The notes below the pieces were generated by a model. The model ran no database searches. It was not told the DNA's origin and saw only the letters and a list, made by a program, of their open reading frames with translations. Made by a program: the position numbers and the translations under genes. This document shows positions 52,706 through 61,410 of a stretch of 64,000 nt of DNA, in pieces (the first letter of the stretch is position 1; each line of letters starts with the position of its first letter). The stretch is from the NCBI RefSeq assembly GCF_030658505.1, contig NZ_JAUTXR010000180.1, positions 294,085-358,084 of the forward strand. Reading direction: 5' to 3'. The stretch comes from Stenotrophomonas raiganjensis (SeqCode). GTDB lineage: Bacteria; Pseudomonadota; Gammaproteobacteria; Xanthomonadales; Xanthomonadaceae.

Positions 52706-53962
52706 TCACGCCGTGACCGGCTGCGGCGCGCGCTGCTGCAACGCCCAGACGATGCCGCCGCCGACCAGGGTCAGCACGGCCGCGAACGCGCACACGCCAA
52801 GCCAGTCCCAGGCCGCATAGGCCAGGCCACCGACACCGCCCAGCACGCTGGAACCCAGGTAGTAGGCAAACAGATACAGCGCCGAGGCTTCCGCGCGCAT
52901 CGCACCAGCGCGGCTGCCGACCCAGCTGCTCGCCACCGAATGGCCACCGAAGAAGCCGAACGTGACCAGCGCGATACCCAGTGCCATCGCGCTCAGCCAC
53001 GGCATTGCCAGCAGCACGATGCCGGCGCCGATCAGCGCGAACGAGATCGACAGGATGCGGCCGCGGCCGTAGCGCGTGGCCTGCTGGCCCATCCACGCCG
53101 AACTGAAGGTGCCCACCAGGTAGACACTGAAGATCAGGCCAACCACGGTCCGGCTGAGGTGGTAGGGCGGCGCCAGCAGGTGGTAGCCCAGGTAGTTGTA
53201 GAGGGTGACGAACACGCCCATCAACACGAACGAGGTGGCGAACAGCCACGGCAGGCCCGGGTCGGCGAACAGCATGCGCCAGCGCGACGGCAACTGGCGC
53301 AGGCCATCGCGTCGCGCGTGGAAATGGCGCGACGCCGGCAGCTGCAGCCACAACAGCACGGTGCTGGCGATGGCGATGATCGAGACCACGCCGATACCCC
53401 AGCGCCAGCCCCAGTGGTCGGCGATGATGCCGGCCAGCAGGCGCCCGCTCATGCCACCGATCGCATTGCCGCCGATGTACAGGCCCATCGCCAGGCCCAG
53501 CGCACGGCTGTCCATTTCCTCGACCAGGTAGGTCATCGCCACGGCCGGCACGCCGCTCAGCGCCAGGCCAAGCAGGGTGCGCAGCACCAGCAACGTGGTC
53601 CAGTCGTCCACCAGCGCCGTGCAGAGCGACAAGGTTGCGGACGCGAGCAGCGCGGCGATCATCAGCGGGCGGCGGCCGACCGCATCGGAGAGGAGCCCGG
53701 CCAGCAGCATCGCCACCGCCAGGGTGCCGGTGGTCAGCGACAGCGACATTGCGCTGCCAGCCGCAGACACGCCGAAGTGGCGGCTGAACTCGGGCAGCAG
53801 TGGCTGCACCGTATACAGCAGGCCGAAGGTGGAGAAACCGGCCAGGAACAGCGCCAGCGCAGTGCGACGGAAGGCCGGCGTGCCCTGCTGGATGCGGGTC
53901 TCGGCGATAGGATCGACAGTGGGGGGGCGCCGTTCGAGGGCCGCCGCGGTTTCGCCAGTCAT
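52706..53962 (-). CDS. MFS transporter, YnfM-like
   Basis: A 418-residue transporter with 12 predicted helices. The loop motif LSDAVGRRPLM lies between helices 2 and 3 (MFS motif A), and a cytoplasmic N-terminal tail of about 30 residues precedes them. Overall it resembles the YnfM/arabinose-efflux-type branch. Drug or metabolite export is likely, substrate unknown. Confidence 0.87.
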   Translation of the reverse strand: MTGETAAALERRPPTVDPIAETRIQQGTPAFRRTALALFLAGFSTFGLLYTVQPLLPEFSRHFGVSAAGSAMSLSLTTGTLAVAMLLAGLLSDAVGRRPLMIAALLASATLSLCTALVDDWTTLLVLRTLLGLALSGVPAVAMTYLVEEMDSRALGLAMGLYIGGNAIGGMSGRLLAGIIADHWGWRWGIGVVSIIAIASTVLLWLQLPASRHFHARRDGLRQLPSRWRMLFADPGLPWLFATSFVLMGVFVTLYNYLGYHLLAPPYHLSRTVVGLIFSVYLVGTFSSAWMGQQATRYGRGRILSISFALIGAGIVLLAMPWLSAMALGIALVTFGFFGGHSVASSWVGSRAGAMRAEASALYLFAYYLGSSVLGGVGGLAYAAWDWLGVCAFAAVLTLVGGGIVWALQQRAPQPVTA

Positions 53963-54084
53963 GGGATCGATGGGCCGGTGGGGCGGCCGGGCGTGGGAGG
54001 GAACGGGCCCAGACTAGGCCCGTCCATCCAGTCGATCCATAACCCGATAAGTCAGGATTGATATGCCTGACGTATTGATTCAGC

Positions 54085-54711
54085 TTAGAGACGCTGCCAC
54101 TCGAAACCGTCGCCGCGGCGGTAGTACACCGCCACCGCGCGGCCGTAGACCTTGTCGGCGTCGACGAAGCCGAAGAAGCGGCCATCGAAGCTGTTGCCAC
54201 GGTGGTCGCCCAGCACCAGCACCTTGCCGGCCGGTACCACCAGATCGGCGATGTCCGGACCGCCGCCCATGTCCAGGTCCAGGCGGGCATGGCGCTCGCC
54301 GAAGGCTTCCACATCCTGCAGGTCGGCGATCTGCAGTGGCTGGCCATTGATGCTCAGGTGGCCCTCGCGCATCTGCACATGGTCACCGGCCACCGCCGCC
54401 ACGCGCTTGATCAGCCGGGTGCCATCGGCCGGCGAATCGAACACCGCCACTTCGCCACGCTGCGGGGTGCCGGTCGCCATCAGTTCCGTGCTGGTGAACG
54501 GCAGGCGCAGGCCGTAGGCGCGCATGTCCACCACCACCCGGTCGCCCGGCTGCAGGGTCGGCTGCATCGAACCACTGGGCACCACATAGTGGTTGGCGAG
54601 GGTGTCGCGGGCGGCGGCCAAGAGGCCGAGCATCACCAGCAGCGGCAATGCCTCCTTCCTCAGCCAGGCCAGCGCACGTTCGGAAAAGGGAGGGCGGGCA
54701 ACAGCATCCAT
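54085..54711 (-). CDS. lepB: Signal peptidase I
   Basis: A 208-residue membrane protease with one N-terminal helix (about residues 22-38) and the catalytic pair S48 in VVPSGSMQPTL and K102 in TRLIKRVAAVAGD. The late blocks VLGDHRGNSFDGR and GRAVAVYYR are also present. It is shorter than E. coli LepB and is not next to lepA, so it may be a second, specialised signal peptidase. The start is ATG 54711. Confidence 0.9.
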   Translation of the reverse strand: MDAVARPPFSERALAWLRKEALPLLVMLGLLAAARDTLANHYVVPSGSMQPTLQPGDRVVVDMRAYGLRLPFTSTELMATGTPQRGEVAVFDSPADGTRLIKRVAAVAGDHVQMREGHLSINGQPLQIADLQDVEAFGERHARLDLDMGGGPDIADLVVPAGKVLVLGDHRGNSFDGRFFGFVDADKVYGRAVAVYYRRGDGFEWQRL

Positions 54712-54769
54712 GACAGGCTCCGGGTAGGTGGTAGATGCATCAGACCACACATGGGGGGAGAGGTTCCTG

Positions 54770-54843
54770 GTAGCGCCGGGCCATGCCCGGCGGCCGATGG
54801 AAACGGGGATGCGGCGCGTTCGCCGGGCACGGCCCGGCGCTAC
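54770..54843. repeat. SMAG REP dimer
   Basis: GTAGCGCCGGGCCATGCCCG (54770-54792, plus) and an inverse copy ending CGCTAC (54821-54843), in the divergent gap upstream of lepB. Confidence 0.87.
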
Positions 54844-54959
54844 CGATGCGGGGTTACGCAGGTTTTACGCGCCGGCGCGGCCACGGGCATCGCACCTTTA
54901 CGGCCAGCGCGCGCATCGTGTGCCCACCGCGCCGCAGGGCGCATTCCGCAAGGTGTTGT

Positions 54960-55361
54960 ATGACCCTCCTGGTGATCCGCCACGCGTCTTCGTCGGCGCC
55001 GCGCCCGCAGCTGCCGGCGCAGCTGGCCGGCCATCGCGTGCTGTGCAGTGACTGCGCCAGCCTGTCCGAAGTACGCCAGTGCCTGTGCCAGCCGCAGGCG
55101 CGTTCAGCCGACTGGGTGCTGCTGGATGTCGGCGTGGCCGACGACGCGCAATGGCAGGCCGAGGGCGGCGCGTTGCAGGCGGCGCTGGAACGGCTGCCGG
55201 CGCCGTACATCGAGCTGCAGTCGCCCAGCGAGCTTGGCCTGGATACGCGCCTGCGCCTGCAGCATGGGCCCGCCGCCGTGGTGGCCGACCAGCGCAGCCA
55301 GCAGGCCGGGTATCCGCTGTCGCTGGCCATCGTCGGCCGCCGCCTGGCGCAGGAGGGCTGA
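54960..55361 (+). CDS. Degenerate type II dehydroquinase-like protein (first of tandem pair)
   Basis: A 133-residue protein. Although weakly conserved, its layout follows type II 3-dehydroquinate dehydratase: TLLVIRHASS in place of the HGPNLNLLG loop, WVLLDVGVAD for the INPGAYTHTS strand, APYIELQSPSE for the VEVHLSN strand, and AGYPLSLAIVGRRL for the C-terminal helix. The catalytic Tyr, Arg and His are all missing, so it should not catalyse the shikimate reaction. ATG 54960; the second gene starts 3 bp after its stop. Confidence 0.55.
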   Translation: MTLLVIRHASSSAPRPQLPAQLAGHRVLCSDCASLSEVRQCLCQPQARSADWVLLDVGVADDAQWQAEGGALQAALERLPAPYIELQSPSELGLDTRLRLQHGPAAVVADQRSQQAGYPLSLAIVGRRLAQEG

Positions 55362-55364
55362 GCC

Positions 55365-55811
55365 ATGTCGATCTTCATCATCCGCGGCCCGGAAGCCGCC
55401 GGTGCGCTGATCCGCACCGCGATGCCGCTGCCGGCACCGGTCCTGAAGTCATTGGTGCATCGTGCGATCGACGCCGGCACCAGCGTGGCGATCCGTGCCT
55501 GTGGTTCGGAACAGGAACTGCTGGATGCACTGCGCGTGGCCGACCACAGTCGCGGCGAGGTGACGTTGCTCGATCCGGGCGCATGTGCCAACAGCCTGCG
55601 CCTGCAGCGCCTGCTGCCGTACCTGCACAACGCCTACGTGGAAGTGCATGACGATGGCGCGGTGGCCGAGCCATGCCTGCCTGCCGGTGTCGGCCAGCGG
55701 TTGGGCATCGCTGCCGGGTACGGCGCACAGAGCTATGTGCTGGCGCTGGATATCGCGCTCGATCACCTCGGGTTGGCCGAGCAGGCCAACCGGGTGCACG
55801 TGGGGACGTAA
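55365..55811 (+). CDS. Degenerate type II dehydroquinase-like protein (second of tandem pair)
   Basis: A 148-residue protein, clearer than its neighbour: FIIRGPE (HGPN loop), EVTLLDPGACANS (INPGAYTHTS), AYVEVHDDG (VEVHLSN, His kept) and GIAAGYGAQSYVLALDIAL (GFGxxGYxLAL). The Tyr-containing lid (REPxxYG) is lost. It may be annotated as a 3-dehydroquinate dehydratase, but it lacks catalytic residues. The pair probably forms a hetero-oligomer with a binding or structural role; the function is unknown. Confidence 0.62.
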   Translation: MSIFIIRGPEAAGALIRTAMPLPAPVLKSLVHRAIDAGTSVAIRACGSEQELLDALRVADHSRGEVTLLDPGACANSLRLQRLLPYLHNAYVEVHDDGAVAEPCLPAGVGQRLGIAAGYGAQSYVLALDIALDHLGLAEQANRVHVGT

Positions 55812-55820
55812 CCCGCTGGT

Positions 55821-55885
55821 GTGGAGCCGAGCCCATGCTCGGCTGCATTTCCAGGAAAAACCAGCCGCGCATGGCTCGGCTCTAC
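55821..55885. repeat. SMAG REP dimer
   Basis: GTGGAGCCGAGCCCATGCTC (GTGG-headed plus copy) and an inverse copy ending CTCTAC at 55885, between convergent genes. Confidence 0.83.
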
Positions 55886-55892
55886 ACAAAGA

Positions 55893-55920
55893 AAAACGGC
55901 GGGGTTGCCCCCGCCGTTTT
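55893..55920. terminator. Bidirectional terminator after the M3 peptidase gene
   Basis: AAAACGGCGGGG (55893-55904) and CCCCGCCGTTTT (55909-55920) form a perfect 12-bp stem with A/T tracts on both sides. It sits 7 bp after the peptidase stop in its direction of transcription. Confidence 0.9.
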
Positions 55921-55927
55921 CGCTTTC

Positions 55928-58084
55928 TTACTTCAGCCCGCGGAACTTCAGCAGCGGTTCCACCGACGGGTCCTTGCCGCGGAAATCGCGGTACAGGGTC
56001 GACAGCTCCACGCTGTTGCCGCGCGAGAGGATCTTGTCGCGGAATTCCTGGCCATTGGCCGCGGTCAGGCCACCGTGTTCGGTGAACCACTGGTAGGCAT
56101 CATGGTCCAGCACTTCCGCCCAGAAGTAGGCGTAGTAACCGGCCGAGTAGCCGCCACCCCAGATGTGGTCGAAGTAGGTGGTGCGGTAACGCGGCGGCAC
56201 CTGCGGCAGGTCGACCTTGAACTTCTTCAGCGCGCTGGCTTCAAAGGCGCCGACATCCTGCAGCGGCGCATCGGCCTTCTGCGTGTGCCAGGCCAGGTCC
56301 AGCAGTGCGGCAGACAGGTACTCGGTGGTCGCATAGCCCTGGTTGAAGCTGCGTGCCTTGAGGATCTTGTCGACCAGCTCCTGCGGCATCGCTTCGCCGG
56401 TCTTGTAATGCTTGGCGTAGTTGGCGAACACCTTCGGATCCAGCGCCCAGTGCTCGTTGAACTGCGACGGGAACTCGACGAAGTCGCGCGAGGTGGCGGT
56501 GCCGGCGATCGACGGGTACTTCACGTTCGAGAACATGCCGTGCAGCGCATGGCCGAACTCATGGAACATGGTGGTGACGTCGTCGAAGCTGATCAGCGCA
56601 GGCTGGCCGGCGGCCGGCTTGGTGAAGTTGCAGACGTTGTAGACCACCGGCTTGGCACCGGTCAGTCCGTCCTGCTCGACGAACACATCCATCCAGGCGC
56701 CGCCGGACTTGCTGTCACGCTTGAAGTAGTCGGTGTAGAACAGGGCCAGCGAGGTGCCGTCCTTGTCGAACACTTCGTACACCTTCATGTCCGGGTTGTA
56801 GGTCGGAATGTCGGTGCGCGGCTTGAAGGTGATGCCGTACAGCTGGGTGGCGGCGTAGAAGACGCCGTTCTGCAGCACGTTGTCCAGTTCGAAGTACGGC
56901 TTGATCTGCGACTCGTCCAGATCGTACTTGGCCTTGCGCACCTGCTCGGCGTAGAAGTCCCAGTCCGATGCGGCAACCTGGAAACCACCCTTCTGCGCGT
57001 CGATCACCTTCTGGATCTCGCCGGCTTCGGCGCGGGCCTTGGCGGTGGCCGCCGGCACGGTGTCGGTCAGCAGTTTGAGCGCGGCAGCCGGGGTCTTGGC
57101 CATCTGGTCGCCCAGCTGGTAGTCGGCGAAGGTGTCGAAGCCGAGCAGCTTGGCCTTCTGCGCACGCAGCTGGGCCAGGCGCTGCACGGTCTGCCGGGTG
57201 TCGTTGGCATCGCCACGCTCGGCACGGGTCTCCGAAGCCTTCAGCACGGCGGCGCGCTGGTCACGATCGCTCAGCGAGCCGAGTACCGGCTGCTGGGTGG
57301 TGTTCTGCAGCGGCAGCAGGAACTTGCCATCCAGCTTGCGGTCCTTGGCCGCGGCCGCGGCGTTGTTGATCGCATCCTCGTCCAGGCCAGCCAGCTTGGC
57401 CTTGTCGTCGACGACCACGGCGGCCGCGGCGGTGGCAGCCACCAGGCGGGTATGGAACTGGGTGGAAAGGGTGGTCTCTTCCACATTGAGCTTGCGCAGC
57501 GATGCCTTGTCGGCGTCGGACAGCTGTGCGCCAGCGCGCACCAGCCCGTCGTAGTAATGCTCGACCAGGCGCTTCTGCACCGGATCCAGTTCCAGCGTGT
57601 CGCGCTGGTCATAGATCGACTTCACGCGCGCGAACAGCTTCGGATCGAGGTTGATCTCGTCCTGGTGCGCAGCCAGCTTCGGCGCCACCTCTTCCTGGAT
57701 CTTCTGGCGCGCATCGTTGGTGTCGGCCTGGACCAGGCCGAAGAAGATGCGCGACACGCGGTTCAGGGTCTCGCCGCTGCGCTCCATCGCCACGATGGTG
57801 TTGTCGAAGGTGGCCGGCTCGCTGCTGTCGGCGATCTTGCGCACGTCGGCCAGGTGCTGGCGCATGCCTTCTTCGAAGGCCGGCAGGTAGTCGCTGTCCT
57901 TGATCTTGTCGAACTGCGGCGCCTGGAACGGCAGCGTGCTGGCGCTCAGCAGCGGGTTGGTGGAGGCTTCGGCCGGCTGCTGGGCCGGGGCTTTCTGGGC
58001 ATCGGACACGGGGGTGGACTCCTTGCCGGAACAGGCCGCCAGCGCCAGGCTGATGGCGGCGGCCAGGACTACGGTACGCGACAT
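55928..58084 (-). CDS. dcp: M3-family lipoprotein metallopeptidase (peptidyl-dipeptidase Dcp-like)
   Basis: A 718-residue zinc peptidase. The N-terminus MSRTVVLAAAISLALAAC has a lipobox (LAAC, C18), so it should be a lipid-anchored periplasmic or outer-membrane protein. The zinc site is HEFGH (about 508-512) in TMFHEFGHALHGMFS. RFNQGYATTEYL-type and FAHIWGGGYSAGYY-type segments (here SFNQGYATTEY and HIWGGGYSAGYYAY) match Dcp. It releases dipeptides from the C-terminus of oligopeptides. ATG 58084 starts the signal sequence. Confidence 0.92.
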   Translation of the reverse strand: MSRTVVLAAAISLALAACSGKESTPVSDAQKAPAQQPAEASTNPLLSASTLPFQAPQFDKIKDSDYLPAFEEGMRQHLADVRKIADSSEPATFDNTIVAMERSGETLNRVSRIFFGLVQADTNDARQKIQEEVAPKLAAHQDEINLDPKLFARVKSIYDQRDTLELDPVQKRLVEHYYDGLVRAGAQLSDADKASLRKLNVEETTLSTQFHTRLVAATAAAAVVVDDKAKLAGLDEDAINNAAAAAKDRKLDGKFLLPLQNTTQQPVLGSLSDRDQRAAVLKASETRAERGDANDTRQTVQRLAQLRAQKAKLLGFDTFADYQLGDQMAKTPAAALKLLTDTVPAATAKARAEAGEIQKVIDAQKGGFQVAASDWDFYAEQVRKAKYDLDESQIKPYFELDNVLQNGVFYAATQLYGITFKPRTDIPTYNPDMKVYEVFDKDGTSLALFYTDYFKRDSKSGGAWMDVFVEQDGLTGAKPVVYNVCNFTKPAAGQPALISFDDVTTMFHEFGHALHGMFSNVKYPSIAGTATSRDFVEFPSQFNEHWALDPKVFANYAKHYKTGEAMPQELVDKILKARSFNQGYATTEYLSAALLDLAWHTQKADAPLQDVGAFEASALKKFKVDLPQVPPRYRTTYFDHIWGGGYSAGYYAYFWAEVLDHDAYQWFTEHGGLTAANGQEFRDKILSRGNSVELSTLYRDFRGKDPSVEPLLKFRGLK

Positions 58085-58195
58085 GTAAAACGCTCCTTGG
58101 GCAGACGGTACGGGATACCAGCCCTCCACCCTACTCCTGTCGCGCTCGCCCGGCATGTGCCGGACGTGGCGTCTATGCGGCGGCCTGCGGCCGGC

Positions 58196-58798
58196 TCAGA
58201 CCGTGCCGCGGGTCTTGCCGATCCAGGGCCGGTAGAACTCTCGGATGGCGGCCATGTCGGCGGCGTCATCGCCGCTGGGCGTGAACAGCGGGCCGATGCC
58301 GATGGTCTTTTCCGGATAGTGGAAATACGCGGCCAGGATCGGCACGTCGGCCATCCGGGCGATCTTCAGGAAGCCGGCCTTCCAGTCCTTCACGGCCTTG
58401 CGGGTGCCCTCGGGCGTGATGGCGAACCACATCTTCTCGTTGTTGCGCAGCAGGTCCACGGCCTGGCCCACCGTGCCCTGCGGCGAGCTGCGATCGAGCG
58501 GAATCACGCCCAGCTTGTGCAGCAGCGGGCCCAGCGGCCACCAGAACAGCGACGCCTTGCCCAGCACCTTCACCTTCATGCCCAGCGCGATCTTGGCCGC
58601 CATGCCCCACAGGCCGTCCCAGTTGGACGAGTGCGGGGCGATGATGAAGACCAGCCTGGGGATGTCAGGCAGGGTACCGGTCACCTTCCAGCCACCCATG
58701 CGCAGGGTGCAGCGCGCCAGCCAGCGCAGGAAGGCGTTGGGTTTGACCTGCGGCATCTGCGGCGGTACGGCCGGCAGCAACGAAGTCGGGTTGTTCAA
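58196..58798 (-). CDS. Lysophospholipid acyltransferase-like (PlsC domain)
   Basis: A 200-residue acyltransferase. The HX4D catalytic motif is HSSNWD (H56, D61), and the phosphate-binding block is FAITPEGTRK. One hydrophobic segment surrounds LVFIIAP. The family includes 1-acyl-glycerol-3-phosphate acyltransferases; acceptor unknown. I favour TTG 58798 because GGGAG lies 7 bp upstream; GTG 58816 would overlap arfB by 14 bp. Confidence 0.85.
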   Translation of the reverse strand: MNNPTSLLPAVPPQMPQVKPNAFLRWLARCTLRMGGWKVTGTLPDIPRLVFIIAPHSSNWDGLWGMAAKIALGMKVKVLGKASLFWWPLGPLLHKLGVIPLDRSSPQGTVGQAVDLLRNNEKMWFAITPEGTRKAVKDWKAGFLKIARMADVPILAAYFHYPEKTIGIGPLFTPSGDDAADMAAIREFYRPWIGKTRGTV

Positions 58799-58802
58799 GC
58801 AA

Positions 58803-59234
58803 TCACTCCCAGTCACGTGATGAGCGCCCGCGCTTGATCTGCGCGCGCCCGCGTTTGGCGTCCAGACGACGCAGTTTCGACCCGAGGGTCGGCTTGGTGG
58901 CCTTGCGCGGTTTGGGCACGCTCAGCCCGGCCTGGATGAAGGCCGCCAGCCGCTCGCGCGCATCCTCGCGATTGCGATCCTGGGTCCGGAAACGTTGCGC
59001 ATCGATGACCAGCACGCCTTCGCCGGTCATGCGCCGGTCACGCCGCGCCAGCAGGCGCGTGCGCAACGGTTCGGGCAACGAGGGCGAGTTGGCCACATCG
59101 AAACGCAGTTCCACCGCGGTGGAGACCTTGTTGACGTTCTGGCCACCGGCGCCACTGGCGCGCACGAACCGCTCGACGATCTCGCCGTCGGGGATTTCAA
59201 GCTGCGCGCTGATGGTGACCGGTCCACTGCCCAT
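58803..59234 (-). CDS. arfB: Alternative ribosome-rescue factor ArfB
   Basis: A 143-residue peptidyl-tRNA hydrolase of the YaeJ/ArfB type. GGQ (30-32) in ASGAGGQNVNK cuts peptidyl-tRNA on stalled ribosomes. The basic C-terminal tail (KPTLGSKLRRLDAKRGRAQI) enters the empty mRNA channel. The start is ATG 59234; the frame to 59261 lacks support. Full length. Confidence 0.94.
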   Translation of the reverse strand: MGSGPVTISAQLEIPDGEIVERFVRASGAGGQNVNKVSTAVELRFDVANSPSLPEPLRTRLLARRDRRMTGEGVLVIDAQRFRTQDRNREDARERLAAFIQAGLSVPKPRKATKPTLGSKLRRLDAKRGRAQIKRGRSSRDWE

Positions 59235-59367
59235 CCGCGCATTGTAGCGGCAGGCACGCACCGGAGTGCGGCATCGCGCCCCGTATGCCGCCGATCAGGT
59301 ACCGAACACGCCGCCTTCGCCTTGGCTGCGGGTATGCTGGCGATCCCATGTACCGCAGGAAGCCCGC

Positions 59368-59895
59368 ATGACCCGCACCGCACCCGCCCTGCCGTCCCTG
59401 CTGCGCCGCGCCGCCCTGCTGCTGGCGCTGGCCGTGGCCAGCGTTCCGGCCCTGGCTGCGCCGCCGACCGATGGCGACATCAACCGCCTGCTGTCGGCCT
59501 CGCGCGCGCAGAGCATGATCGACACCATGCTGCCGCAGATCGAGGCGATGCAGCAGCAGCAGTTCCAGCAGGTGGCCGCGCAGCGCCAGCTCAACGCCCA
59601 GCAGCAGGAGCAGCTGAAGCGGATCCAGGCACGGACCAGCCAGACCCTGCGCCAGGCCCTGTCGTGGCAGCAGCTGCGGCCGATGTACGTGGACCTGTAC
59701 AAGAAGACCTTCAGCAAGGAAGACGTGCTGGCGATGGCCGAGTTCTATGAGAGCGCGGCCGGCCAGAGCCTGCTGGACAAGACCCCGGCGCTGATGCAGA
59801 ACGTAATGGTGGCGATCCAGGCACGCATGCAGCCGCTGTTCGCGGACCTGCAGAAGGATCTGGAAGCGATCGTCAACGAGCCGGAAAAGAAGTGA
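59368..59895 (+). CDS. DUF2059 domain protein, secreted
   Basis: A 175-residue protein with a signal peptide (LLRRAALLLALAVASVPALA, cut near residue 31). The mature part contains a Gln-rich helix and the DUF2059 block MYVDLYKKTFSKEDVLAMAE followed by FYESAAGQSLLDKTP. Periplasmic, function unknown. Confidence 0.87.
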   Translation: MTRTAPALPSLLRRAALLLALAVASVPALAAPPTDGDINRLLSASRAQSMIDTMLPQIEAMQQQQFQQVAAQRQLNAQQQEQLKRIQARTSQTLRQALSWQQLRPMYVDLYKKTFSKEDVLAMAEFYESAAGQSLLDKTPALMQNVMVAIQARMQPLFADLQKDLEAIVNEPEKK

Positions 59896-59906
59896 CCGGG
59901 ATTTCC

Positions 59907-59980
59907 GTAGCGCCCGAGCCCATGCTCGGGCGGCGGCGCGCAGCGCCGTGAAGCGCAGCCGAGCGTGGGCTCGGCTCTAC
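59907..59980. repeat. SMAG REP dimer supplying a stop codon
   Basis: GTAGCGCCCGAGCCCATGCT (plus, 59907-59932) and an inverse copy (59957-59980). The TAG of the minus-strand GTAG head is the stop codon of the pseudouridine synthase gene (59979-59977). Confidence 0.87.
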
Positions 59981-60717
59981 AGGTCCTGGTGCCAGCCGAA
60001 CAGGTCCAACGCCTTCTGGAACCCGCGGTCCAGCGGCGCACGCACGTCCACCATGCCGCCATCAGGGTGCGGGAAGCGCAGGCGTTCGGCATGCAGCAGC
60101 ATGCGATGCACGCCCTGCATGCGGAAGATGCGGTTGTGGCGCCCATCACCGTGGCTGGTGTCGCCGATCATGTGGTGCGACAGGTGCTTGAGATGCCGGC
60201 GGATCTGCCGGAAGCGCCCGGTCTGTGGCTGGCAGCGCAGCAATGCGTAGCGTGAGCTGGTGAATTCGCCCACCGGCACCGACAACTCGCCGGTGGCCAG
60301 GCGCTGGAAGTCGGTGATGGCCGGCTTCTTCACCGGCTTGCCCGGGCCCCCATCGAGATCGTGGTCCACGCGCCAGGACAGCGCGGCCGGCCAGCCACGG
60401 CAGACGGTCAGGTAGTCCTTCAGCACTTCGCCGCCCATCAGCGCCTTGCCCAACGCGCTGGCGGTGTCGCGGTCGAAGGCCAGCAGCAGGCAGCCACTGG
60501 TGGCGCGGTCCAGGCGATGCACGAGGAAAATCGGGCGGCCCAGCTGCTCGCGCAGGCGGTCGGCCAGGAAGTCGTCTTCGCCACGGGCCAGCTTGCTGTC
60601 GTGGACCATCAGCCCGGCAGGCTTGTTGACCACGGCCAGGCGCTCATCCAGATGCAGCAGCTGCAGGGGCGCGGTGTCGGTCTCGACCGCGGCGAGGGTG
60701 TCAGGTTCGGTGCTCAC
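59977..60717 (-). CDS. truC: TruC-like RNA pseudouridine synthase
   Basis: A 246-residue RluA-superfamily enzyme. The catalytic Asp is D70 in HRLDRATSG (67-75). The N-terminal strand DERLAVVNKPAGLMVHDS and the later RRHLKHLSHHMIGDTSHGDG are typical of TruC, which modifies U65 of tRNA. It starts at GTG 60717, next to a SMAG element, and its TAG stop comes from another. Confidence 0.88.
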   Translation of the reverse strand: MSTEPDTLAAVETDTAPLQLLHLDERLAVVNKPAGLMVHDSKLARGEDDFLADRLREQLGRPIFLVHRLDRATSGCLLLAFDRDTASALGKALMGGEVLKDYLTVCRGWPAALSWRVDHDLDGGPGKPVKKPAITDFQRLATGELSVPVGEFTSSRYALLRCQPQTGRFRQIRRHLKHLSHHMIGDTSHGDGRHNRIFRMQGVHRMLLHAERLRFPHPDGGMVDVRAPLDRGFQKALDLFGWHQDL

Positions 60718-60743
60718 CGCGGGATTATAAGGGCCTGCCTTCT

Positions 60744-60813
60744 GTAGAGCCGAGCCCATGCTCGGCTGCTCTGCGCGACCGGCAACAGCGTGCCAACCAA
60801 GGTTGGCACCTAC
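60744..60813. repeat. SMAG REP pair, two sequence classes
   Basis: GTAGAGCCGAGCCCATGCTC (plus, from 60744) is paired with a minus-strand element of another class, GTAGGTGCCAACCTTGGTTG (60790-60813). It lies between the methyltransferase and truC. Confidence 0.8.
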
Positions 60814-60826
60814 CTCTGTAGAGCAG

Positions 60827-61405
60827 TCAGGCGTTGCGCACGGCCAGCAGTTCGCCGTTGCCCACCGGCACCAGGCTGCTGCTGAAGTCCGGATCGGCGT
60901 CCAGCAGCACGCGCAGCGGTTGCATCTCTTCCGCATGTGAGGTGGCGTTGTCCACCACCAGCAGGCCACCCGGCCGCAGCACGCGGCGCAGCTGCGGCCA
61001 CCAGCCGGCGTACTGGCCACGGTCCGAATCCAGGAACAGCAGATCGATGCTGGCGTCGCCGGCCTGCGCCAACCACCGCCCGGCATCGCCGTGAACCAGC
61101 GCGATGTGCTCGCCCAGCCCGCTGCGCGCGAACGTGGCCTGCGCCATCGCCACCTTGTCCCCGGCGAACTCCAGCGTGGTCACGTGGCCGTCGATGGCAG
61201 CGGCGGCTTCGGCCAGCCACAGCGTCGAATAGCCGTTGGAGGTACCGATTTCCAGCACCCGCCGCGCATTGCCGAAACGCACCAGCACCGACAGGAACGC
61301 ACCGGTGTCCGGCGTGATGTTGAGCATGCGCCGGCCGCGCTCGCTTTCGCGGGCATCGTTGTCGGCGCCGAAGCGGGCCAGCTCTTCCTTCAGTGCTTCC
61401 AGCAT
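60827..61405 (-). CDS. O-methyltransferase, class I SAM-dependent
   Basis: A 192-residue methyltransferase related to catechol/caffeoyl-CoA O-methyltransferases. The SAM motif is VLEIGTSNGYSTLWLA, followed by TLEFAGDKVAMAQ, and LLFLDSDRGQYAGWW holds the metal-binding Asp. ATG 61405 is chosen. It follows ubiB by 5 bp, so it is co-transcribed with ubiJ and ubiB, but the substrate is not shown. Confidence 0.85.
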   Translation of the reverse strand: MLEALKEELARFGADNDARESERGRRMLNITPDTGAFLSVLVRFGNARRVLEIGTSNGYSTLWLAEAAAAIDGHVTTLEFAGDKVAMAQATFARSGLGEHIALVHGDAGRWLAQAGDASIDLLFLDSDRGQYAGWWPQLRRVLRPGGLLVVDNATSHAEEMQPLRVLLDADPDFSSSLVPVGNGELLAVRNA

Positions 61406-61410
61406 GGCGC

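Noticed and set aside
54960..55811. Genuine type II dehydroquinase (aroQ)
   Set aside because: The lid Tyr/Arg and, in the first gene, the His are missing; catalytic function in the shikimate pathway is not supportable.
55673..58837. Open frame of 1054 codons on the plus strand opposite the M3 peptidase
   Set aside because: The minus-strand gene has lipobox, HEFGH and a terminator; the plus frame is only its antisense shadow and crosses REP elements.
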